A DNA stretch of 64,000 bases, taken from positions 62,001 through 126,000 of the forward strand of contig NZ_VTXD01000004.1 in assembly GCF_013114625.1 (NCBI RefSeq). Reading direction: 5' to 3'. Each line of letters begins with the position of its first letter. The stretch's first letter is position 1. The translations under genes and the position numbers were made by a program. The notes beneath the pieces are model-generated. The model ran no database searches and was not told the DNA's origin. It saw only the letters and a program-made list of their open reading frames with translations. Positions 58,018 to 64,000 of this stretch are shown piece by piece. Source of the stretch: Vibrio sp. 99-70-13A1. GTDB taxonomy: Bacteria > Pseudomonadota > Gammaproteobacteria > Enterobacterales > Vibrionaceae.

Positions 58018-58280
58018 TAAAAAAAGCGATAGGAAAACCTATCGCTCTCTAAATCTGCCTATTATGGCCAAAGTTTGTATACTCAACTTGGTACACAAAT
58101 CTCCATTTGTTATTGGTGCTTTCCTTGCCAAGTTTGTTTGTTGGTCATCATCCTGATGAATTTTGGCTTTCCTTTTCTAACACCTTGTTACTGGGCCATC
58201 CTAGCCTGATCCATTTCTGTCTATACCTTCAGACAAGTCGATCATCCATATCTAGTTCAGCTCCTTGCTGATAGTGGGTA
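58018..58280 (-). ncRNA. csrC: CsrC-type (CsrB-family) regulatory RNA
   Basis: On the minus strand there are eight GGA motifs in about 260 nt, several in hairpin loops: TCATCAGGATGATGA, GGCTAGGATGGCC, AGCAAGGAGCT. The 3' end is an intrinsic terminator, AGCGATAGG-TTTT-CCTATCGCT plus seven T (58046 to 58020). No open frame is conserved-looking. Synteny is strong: E. coli csrC lies between yihA (engB) and yihI, as here apart from cytochrome c4 and the methyltransferase. The 5' end is uncertain (58270-58305). A TTGCAG...TAAAGT promoter at about 58308-58281 fits the shorter form. Confidence 0.75.
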
Positions 58281-58405
58281 CTTTACCCTTCTAGACTTAG
58301 ACTGCAATGGCTTCACATCACAATTTTCAAACGTTCAATCATCAATTTATAAAGCGTCTAATTTTCATTACGTTAGAAAACAAGCTCTATGAACGTGCGG
58401 TAAAT

Positions 58406-58450
58406 AATAGCCGATCTCTCACAAATACAGAGGAGGGAATAGAACTTACA
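58406..58450 (-). promoter_or_regulatory. Possible VarA/GacA half-sites upstream of csrC
   Basis: Minus strand TGTAAG at 58450-58445 and TGTGAGAGATCG at 58423-58412. Both match the left half of the box seen at csrB; right halves are poor. TGTAAG would be about 170 bp upstream of the proposed 5' end, similar to csrB. Confidence 0.35.
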
Positions 58451-58521
58451 CCAATAGCGACTCACTGCACGTATCGAAAAACGACATCATAAATTCTCTC
58501 GAAGTTCTATATTTGCCACAT

Positions 58522-58560
58522 AAAAGAAACGCCCCTACCGTATTCCGATAGGGGCGTTTC
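58522..58560 (-). terminator. Terminator after cytochrome c4 gene
   Basis: AAACGCCCCTA pairs with TAGGGGCGTTT (58528-58559) with an 11-base loop; on the minus strand TCTTTTAT follows. Confidence 0.82.
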
Positions 58561-58625
58561 TCAATTCTGTGCTCGAACGTAGATGTAATTCAGACCTATT
58601 TATTATTTTTATAGGTTAAGAATGA

Positions 58626-59243
58626 TTAGTGTAGGCCACCAACGTATTTAGATAGGGTGTCGATATCTGCATCTGTTAACTTTTTAGCAACATCACGCAT
58701 CATCGCATTCATATCATTATTACGGCTACCATCGCGGAACTTTTCTAGCTGCGCTTTGATATAGTCAGCATGCTGACCTGAAACTTTAGGGAAACCCGAA
58801 AGTTCAGTACCGTTACCACGCGGTCCATGACATGCGATACATGCCGTAATGCCGCGCTCTGAATTACCAGCGGTATATAAAGCTTTACCTTCAGCAACCA
58901 CGTTTTCTGGTGTTGAATTATTTGAGATAGGTAGAGAGGCGTAATATGCCGCTAGATCCGCCATATCTTCTTCAGACAAAGGCATCGCCATCGCACCCAT
59001 TACAGGCTCGTATCGACCTTGCTTACCACCACTTGTCATACCTAACTTGAGCTCTTTTAACTGCTTCTCAAGGTACTTGGCATGTTGACCTGCCAGTTTA
59101 GGGTACTGTGTGATTAAGCTGTTGCCATCTGCACCGTGGCAGGCAACACATGTTTGTGATTTGGCTTTACCAGCTTCAATACTACCTTGAGCCCATACAG
59201 AGCAGCTGGCTAAAAGACTCAAAATTAGCGCTAATTTCTTCAT
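58626..59243 (-). CDS. Cytochrome c4 (dihaem)
   Basis: 205 residues. Sec signal peptide cut at VWA/QG (about 18). Two class I cytochrome c domains, each with a haem site: C32VACH36 and C135IACH139; axial Met in AMAMPLS and NAMMRD. Periplasmic electron carrier, thought to feed terminal oxidases. A cytochrome c4 gene next to engB is usual in Vibrio. Start lies 2 bp from the divergent open frame of engB, so the two share a short promoter region. Confidence 0.93.
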   Translation of the reverse strand: MKKLALILSLLASCSVWAQGSIEAGKAKSQTCVACHGADGNSLITQYPKLAGQHAKYLEKQLKELKLGMTSGGKQGRYEPVMGAMAMPLSEEDMADLAAYYASLPISNNSTPENVVAEGKALYTAGNSERGITACIACHGPRGNGTELSGFPKVSGQHADYIKAQLEKFRDGSRNNDMNAMMRDVAKKLTDADIDTLSKYVGGLH

Positions 59244-59391
59244 GACATTCCATTATAATTATCAAGCTTCCAGTACCACTCTATGTTGCCACTCATGGTA
59301 CAATAGGCGACCTTATGCCGAGCACGGTTATTTTACACAAATTCACAAAAAAGTAATCAATCGACTACACAAAGTCGAGATGGAGTTAACA

Positions 59392-60051
59392 GTGAGCGTA
59401 AAAATTCATTATCAAAAGACGCATTTCATTACTAGTGCACCCGATATTCGTCACTTACCAGAAGACGAAGGTATCGAAATTGCGTTTGCAGGACGCTCCA
59501 ATGCTGGTAAATCTAGTGCACTAAATCGCCTAACCAACCAGAAAGGTTTAGCGAAAACCAGTAAAACACCAGGTCGAACTCAACTTATTAACTTATTTAA
59601 GGTTGATGAAGGTTGTCATATTGTCGATCTTCCTGGATATGGATTCGCACAAGTTCCTCTAGAACTGAAGAAAAAGTGGCAACAGTCTCTTGGTGAATAC
59701 CTACAGCGTCGTGAATGCTTAAAAGGTCTTGTTGTGTTGATGGATATCCGTCATCCAATGAAAGATCTCGATCAGCAGATGATCTACTGGGCAATCGACA
59801 GCCGTATTCCAGTACAAGTTCTACTAACCAAAGCTGATAAGTTAAAGAGTGGCGCTCGTAAAGCACAACTTCTCAAGATCCGTAAAGACGCCGAGTCTTT
59901 TGGTGGTGATGTGAACGTTGATGTTTTCTCTTCACTGAAAGGTTTAGGAGTTGATCAGCTGCGCAGTAAGCTTGATTCTTGGTTTGCACCTGCATTTGCT
60001 CATCTTCTAGAAGAAGATCTGGACAACGATGTAGATTCAAACGACGAATAA
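59392..60051 (+). CDS. engB: Ribosome-assembly GTPase EngB/YihA
   Basis: 219 residues from GTG at 59392, which has GGAG six bases upstream. ATG 59380 (+4 residues) is the alternative; a frame to 59242 is open but overlaps the cytochrome promoter. E. coli YihA is 210. Essential GTPase for late 50S assembly and cell division. Motifs: G1 [10 protein letters not shown]2 TPGRTQ, G3 DLPGYG, G4 TKADK. The C-terminus is acidic. Confidence 0.95.
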   Translation: MSVKIHYQKTHFITSAPDIRHLPEDEGIEIAFAGRSNAGKSSALNRLTNQKGLAKTSKTPGRTQLINLFKVDEGCHIVDLPGYGFAQVPLELKKKWQQSLGEYLQRRECLKGLVVLMDIRHPMKDLDQQMIYWAIDSRIPVQVLLTKADKLKSGARKAQLLKIRKDAESFGGDVNVDVFSSLKGLGVDQLRSKLDSWFAPAFAHLLEEDLDNDVDSNDE

Positions 60052-60121
60052 ACACGATCGCAATAGCTGCTTCGTAAATGACAGTGGCTAGAAGAGATCA
60101 GTTCGAAGAAAAAGTTAAATA

Positions 60122-60150
60122 TAGCCTCGCATCATTGCGAGGCTTTTTTA
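60122..60150 (+). terminator. Terminator after engB
   Basis: AGCCTCGCA-TCAT-TGCGAGGCT (60123-60144) followed by six T. Confidence 0.9.
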
Positions 60151-60400
60151 TGCCTAATGAATTTTGAAAAGATAAGAGAAACAAGAAACTACTCATCACC
60201 AACGGCTAATGAAAAAGCAGAACTAAGCTTATTTAAACGAACAAACAAACAAATAGCGATCTTGATTTATAAAGAGAAATAACCCAAGTAGAAAAGAAAT
60301 AAACTTACAAATAGGGATTTTTCGTTAATAACGGATAAGTACTAAGGACAGGAAAAAGAGAGAGAAAAAAGGGCTTGTTTGAAATTTTCTTTGCCACAAG
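60151..60400. other. Intergenic stretch between engB terminator and spf
   Basis: 250 bp, very A-rich on the plus strand, with no coding frame and no hairpin-plus-T structure that I can see. A separate sRNA close to spf has been reported in Aliivibrio, but I cannot locate one here. Confidence 0.4.
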
Positions 60401-60505
60401 AAAAAACGCCCCAGTCAAATACTGACTGGGGCGGCTGAATCAGCCTAATCCAATAACGTGAAACAAAAGGTCTGAAAGATAGAACATCTTACCTCTGTAC
60501 CCTAC
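60401..60505 (-). ncRNA. spf: Spot 42 RNA
   Basis: Minus strand begins GTAGGGTACAGAGGTAAG and ends in GCCCCAGTCA-GTATT-TGACTGGGGC plus T-run. Most of the 105 nt match E. coli Spot 42, including TTCTATCTTTCAGACCTTTT. Location between engB and polA is the same. Spot 42 is an Hfq-dependent RNA that represses secondary carbon-source genes; in E. coli its promoter is repressed by cAMP-CRP. The -10 here is TACATT; a CRP half-site may lie at about 60555-60570. Confidence 0.97.
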
Positions 60506-60616
60506 GAGATTAATGTACAACAATTGCTCAGAAATGGAAATAGATTTTGTAGTTTTTTTTCACTTAAGTTTTATTAAAGAACACAATAGCCATTTATCAA
60601 TTAACTTTTTTTTAGA

Positions 60617-60647
60617 TAAAAAAAAGCCAGCGTTTGTGCGCTGGCTC
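60617..60647 (-). terminator. Terminator after polA
   Basis: Minus strand: AGCCAGCG, 6-base loop, CGCTGGCT and eight T (60647 to 60617). Confidence 0.9.
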
Positions 60648-60679
60648 ATGCTAATTATGTCAATAAGCTCTATTTTTGA

Positions 60680-63478
60680 CTAGTGAGCTTGGTCCCAGTT
60701 ATCTCCGCTACCAGCTTCAGCCACTAAAGGTACTTCTAGATCGGCAGCTGATTCCATCAATTCCTGTACTTTACTTTCAATTTCAGCCAAAGCTGACTCT
60801 TCAACTTCAAAAACCAATTCATCGTGTACTTGCATAAGTAATTTCACACGACCATCACCTTCCGCTTGAATCCACTCATCAACAAGAAGCATTGCTTTTT
60901 TAATAATATCCGCAGCAGTACCTTGCATTGGTGCATTAATCGCAGCACGTTCAGCAGCTTTACGACGCATACCGTTACGAGATGAGATTTCAGGAAGATG
61001 CAGTCGACGACCATAGATAGTTTCAACAAAGCCTTGCTCTGATGCATTACTACGGGTGTCTTCCATATATTGCATTACGCCAGGGTAACGTTCGAAGTAA
61101 GTATCCATATAGTGCTGTGCTTCACCACGTGGAATGCCTAACTGCTTCGCTAAGCCGAATGCGCTCATGCCATAAATCAGTCCAAAGTTAACCGCTTTAG
61201 CACGGCGACGCTGTTCTGTGGTGACATCATCAATGCTCACACCAATAATTTCAGCTGCGGTTGCCGCGTGAATATCTTTACCTTGTTGGAAAGCTTCAAG
61301 TAACGCTTTATCACCAGATAAGTGCGCCATAATACGCAGCTCAATTTGAGAGTAATCGACCGCTAAGATTTTCCAACCGTGAGGTGCAACGAATGCCTGA
61401 CGAATTCGACGTCCTTCATCGTTACGAATTGGGATATTTTGTAGGTTTGGATCGGTCGAAGATAAACGCCCTGTTGCCGTAACAGCCTGATGATAAGAAG
61501 TATGCACTCGACCCGTTTCAGCATTGATCATCTTAGGCAGCTTGTCAGTATAAGTAGACTTCAACTTCGCCAAGCCGCGATATTCAATAATCAACTTAGG
61601 CAGCGGGTAATCTAATGCTAGCTCTTGAAGTACTTCTTCATTAGTAGAAGCGGCGCCAGACGGGGTTTTCTTAATAACGGGCAAGCCCATCTTTTCGAAT
61701 AAGATAGCTTGAAGCTGCTTAGGGGAATTCATATTGAATTCTTGCTCTGCAATCTCGTAAGCTTTTTGCTCTAATTCATCTAAACGAACCGCGATTTCTT
61801 GAGATTGAGCACCCAGCAGCATGTCATCAATAAATACACCAGTACGCTCAATTCGTGACATGACTGGTACTAGAGGAATTTCAATCTCCTCATAAATGGT
61901 TTTCAGCTTTTCGTCTTGCTCAATGTTTTCCATTAAACGATTGTGCAAACGCAAAGTCACATCGGCATCTTCAGCCGCATATGGTGATGCTTCTTCAATA
62001 TCGATTTGGTTGAAGGTAAGCTGTTTTTTGCCCTTACCTGCAATTTGCTCGAATGAAATGCAGCTATGCTGTAGGAAACGGAGTGCTAAGCTGTCCATAT
62101 CGTGCTTACCACCTACGCTATTAAAAACGTAAGAAGCGAGCATGGTATCGTGCTTGATGCCTTTCATTTCGATATCGTAACGAGCCAGTACACTTGCATC
62201 ATATTTTAGGTTCTGACCAACCTTAGCTTGTGCATCATCTTCTAAAATCGGTTTCAATTGTTCTAGCACCCAATCACGATCAAGCTGCTCAGGCGCAACT
62301 AAGTAATCGTGGGCAACGGGTACATAAGCCGCAATACCTTCTTCTGTCGCAAATGACAAACCAACTAGGTTCGCCACCATGTAATCTAAGTTGTCCGTTT
62401 CCGTGTCAAAAGCAAAGACATCAGCTGCTTTAAGCTTATCTAGCCACTTAATAAAAGTGTCTTGGTCAAGAATGGTTTCGTACTGGCTGCGATCAATCGT
62501 TACTGCCGATGTATTCATTTCCACACCTGAAGATGCCGCTGGTGCATTGCTACGTACCGCACCTGATCTTTCATCCGCTTCTACAACGCCATTGCCACCT
62601 TCAAGTAGCTCATTGAGCCATGACTTAAAGACTAATTGACCGTAAAGCTTGATCAACTCATCGGTATTAGGAGTAGCTTTTACTAGGGATTCTGGTGTTT
62701 CTTCTAGCTCTACATCTAATTTGATCGTCGCAAGTTCGTAAGACATATCAGCATTGTCTTTATTATCAATGAGCTTCTTCGCCATCGTTTTAGAACCACG
62801 GAAACCAAGTGCTGCGATGTCATCAAGGTTTTGATACAGCTTTTCAATACTACCGATGCCTTGAAGTAAAGCCGTTGCCGTTTTATCACCAACCCCAGGA
62901 ACACCCGGAATGTTATCGACTTTATCGCCCATAAGCGCAAGGTAGTCGATGATAAGCTCTGGTGGGATACCAAACTTCTCAATTACACCTTCTCTATCCA
63001 TCACAACATTAGTCATTGTATTGATAAGAGTGACGTTCTCATCTACCAGTTGAGCCATATCTTTATCGCCCGTACTGATCAGCACTGGGATACCAGCTTT
63101 TGAAGCTTGTGAGGCTAAAGTGCCAATCACATCATCGGCTTCTACACCAGAGATAGAGATAAGAGGTAGACCCATAGCTCGAATAACGTTGTGCAAAGGT
63201 TCTATCTGACAACGTAAATCGTCTGGCATTGGTGGGCGATTTGCTTTGTACTCTGGATACATATCATCACGGAACGTTTTTCCCTTCGCATCAAAAATTA
63301 CCGCAATACGATCAGAAGCAAACTGGCGCATCATGCTACGAAGCATGTTCACCACACCGTAAACGGCATTTGTTGGAATATCACCATTACTCATGGTGCC
63401 TGGGTAGGCATGAAAAGCACGATAAAGGTAAGAAGAACCATCAATAAGGATCAATGGATTATCAGGAATACGAGCCAT
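60680..63478 (-). CDS. polA: DNA polymerase I
   Basis: 932 residues (E. coli 928). It removes RNA primers and fills gaps in replication and repair. Order: 5'-3' exonuclease (about 1-290), 3'-5' exonuclease (about 330-520) with an intact DxE ([10 protein letters not shown]), and polymerase with motif [10 protein letters not shown], motif [14 protein letters not shown] and motif [10 protein letters not shown]. Proofreading is therefore likely. The terminal HDELVFE to DNWDQAH is as in E. coli. Confidence 0.98.
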   Translation of the reverse strand: MARIPDNPLILIDGSSYLYRAFHAYPGTMSNGDIPTNAVYGVVNMLRSMMRQFASDRIAVIFDAKGKTFRDDMYPEYKANRPPMPDDLRCQIEPLHNVIRAMGLPLISISGVEADDVIGTLASQASKAGIPVLISTGDKDMAQLVDENVTLINTMTNVVMDREGVIEKFGIPPELIIDYLALMGDKVDNIPGVPGVGDKTATALLQGIGSIEKLYQNLDDIAALGFRGSKTMAKKLIDNKDNADMSYELATIKLDVELEETPESLVKATPNTDELIKLYGQLVFKSWLNELLEGGNGVVEADERSGAVRSNAPAASSGVEMNTSAVTIDRSQYETILDQDTFIKWLDKLKAADVFAFDTETDNLDYMVANLVGLSFATEEGIAAYVPVAHDYLVAPEQLDRDWVLEQLKPILEDDAQAKVGQNLKYDASVLARYDIEMKGIKHDTMLASYVFNSVGGKHDMDSLALRFLQHSCISFEQIAGKGKKQLTFNQIDIEEASPYAAEDADVTLRLHNRLMENIEQDEKLKTIYEEIEIPLVPVMSRIERTGVFIDDMLLGAQSQEIAVRLDELEQKAYEIAEQEFNMNSPKQLQAILFEKMGLPVIKKTPSGAASTNEEVLQELALDYPLPKLIIEYRGLAKLKSTYTDKLPKMINAETGRVHTSYHQAVTATGRLSSTDPNLQNIPIRNDEGRRIRQAFVAPHGWKILAVDYSQIELRIMAHLSGDKALLEAFQQGKDIHAATAAEIIGVSIDDVTTEQRRRAKAVNFGLIYGMSAFGLAKQLGIPRGEAQHYMDTYFERYPGVMQYMEDTRSNASEQGFVETIYGRRLHLPEISSRNGMRRKAAERAAINAPMQGTAADIIKKAMLLVDEWIQAEGDGRVKLLMQVHDELVFEVEESALAEIESKVQELMESAADLEVPLVAEAGSGDNWDQAH

Positions 63479-63812
63479 AATATTTGTGTATCCAGTAAGT
63501 ACAGAAATGATCTGTTAAGGATGCCACGTCTCATGTTTTGATGCTACGTTATCAGACTTACCGTGCCAGCTTTAAAGTTAATACTTTTTATTCAAGACTT
63601 ACCTAAATTGTGGATAACTCTGTTTATATTATTTATACACATGCTCTAAATAATACAAGCCGAGACTATAAATTGAATTTAAGTGATTGATAAAAATAAA
63701 AATAAACACAGATCGAACAATGCGCCAATGATCTTTTTTCGATCTTGCTCTGTGGAAAAAATTGCTGGTGTTGTTTTATTCATAAGAAATGAAGATTTGG
63801 TTTGCGCAAATA
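63479..63812. promoter_or_regulatory. polA upstream region
   Basis: 334 bp without a gene. It contains the polA promoter and the DnaA-box cluster noted separately. Confidence 0.55.
63609..63759. promoter_or_regulatory. DnaA-box and GATC cluster upstream of polA
   Basis: TGTGGATAA at 63609-63617 is the exact complement of the DnaA box TTATCCACA. TTATACACA at 63633-63641 fits TTATNCACA. TGTGGAAAA at 63751-63759 is a one-mismatch box. Three GATC sites lie at 63711, 63730 and 63741. The DNA is AT-rich. Sites lie 130-280 bp upstream of the polA start. Confidence 0.5.
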
Positions 63813-63892
63813 GAAAAAAAGCGACACCCGAAGATGTCGCCTAGCAAAAAGCGGTAAAGCCATTCATATTGAATACTACAGCTCTACCAAAA
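63813..63892 (-). ncRNA. Candidate small RNA upstream of polA
   Basis: Minus strand, two adjacent structures. First a long hairpin: GGTAGAGC (63888-63881) pairs with GCTTTACC (63860-63853), with an inner ATTCA-ATA-TGAAT stem. Then a U-rich linker (CTTTTTGC) and an intrinsic terminator GCGACATC-TTCG-GGTGTCGC with seven T (63840-63814). All three minus frames across 63841-64000 are closed, so it is not the end of a nearby protein gene. A TATAGC -10 lies just upstream. About 75-80 nt. Family not recognised. Confidence 0.5.
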
Positions 63893-64000
63893 AGCTATAA
63901 ATTACACTGGAAGCAATGTGAGCAATGTCGTGTCAAAAAAGAACTTAGTACAAGTTCGCTAGAAATCTGTTCTCAGCAAGTCTAAACAAGCTGATTCAAC

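Noticed and set aside
58307..58492. 61-codon frame upstream of csrC
   Set aside because: No ribosome site, no family resemblance, and it covers the likely csrC promoter.
60151..60400. Homologue of the sRNA reported close to spf in Aliivibrio
   Set aside because: I see no terminator-like hairpin with T-run or conserved block to support one here.
63841..64000. End of a protein gene entering from the right on the minus strand
   Set aside because: All three minus frames contain stops within this stretch, and no coding pattern is visible.

Overview
The window is core chromosome of a Vibrio (Vibrionaceae, Gammaproteobacteria). The evidence is a complete eps-type type II secretion operon (gspC to gspN), the block gmk-rpoZ-spoT-recG, envZ/ompR, the bioH/gntX/nfuA cluster, hslR-hslO-pckA, typA/glnA/glnLG and the engB-spf-polA neighbourhood, all with protein sequences close to V. 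cholerae and E. coli orthologues. Base composition is moderate to low in GC. I cannot fix the species; a Splendidus- or Harveyi-type marine Vibrio is a guess. I see no rRNA, tRNA, insertion sequence, prophage or CRISPR array, so little of this window is accessory.

Layout. 1-5011: end of gmk, rpoZ, spoT and recG (+). 5141-7293: envZ and ompR (-), with an intrinsic terminator between them. 7457-11329: greB (+), then on the minus strand a flavodoxin-fold quinone reductase, a CNT nucleoside transporter, a uridine-phosphorylase-like enzyme and a Crp/Fnr-family regulator, which look like a nucleoside-salvage unit. 11547-12063: a CsrB regulatory RNA (-) and its upstream activating box. 12180-14513: tex. 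14690-19434: a Vibrio hypothetical, bioH, gntX/comF, nfuA, nudE and cysQ. 19727-21913: a large multidomain lipoprotein. 22029-33673: the T2SS operon (-). 33982-37228: hslR, hslO, pckA. 37374-43180: an AsmA-like protein, a YiiD-like GNAT/hotdog fusion, dtd, yihY, a DUF2959 lipoprotein and a small P-loop NTPase. 43335-50721: typA, then the nitrogen regulon glnA, a DUF4124 protein, glnL and glnG, with visible NtrC sites and a sigma-54 promoter. 50827-54477: a GGDEF-EAL protein and adenosine deaminase. 54628-57938: hemN, DUF2489, yihI and a methyltransferase (-). 58018-58280: a second CsrB/CsrC-family RNA (-). 58626-63478: cytochrome c4, engB, Spot 42 and polA.

How it works together. Several global regulators sit here: ppGpp (spoT), OmpR/EnvZ, NtrB/NtrC, two CsrA-sequestering RNAs and Spot 42. 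The Csr RNAs are the output of the VarS/VarA (GacS/GacA) system, and the 18-bp box upstream of csrB fits that circuit. Salvage of nucleosides (transporter, phosphorylase, adenosine deaminase) appears twice.

The least ordinary observations are mostly in non-coding DNA: two Csr RNAs in one window; a compact structured RNA candidate with an intrinsic terminator just upstream of polA; a DnaA-box/GATC cluster between it and polA; a degenerate 15-bp repeat unit shared by the 3' flanks of spoT and of the DUF2959 gene; several other short tandem arrays at gene ends; and a perfect 15-bp palindrome in front of the Crp/Fnr gene. I do not see a clearly new multi-gene system.
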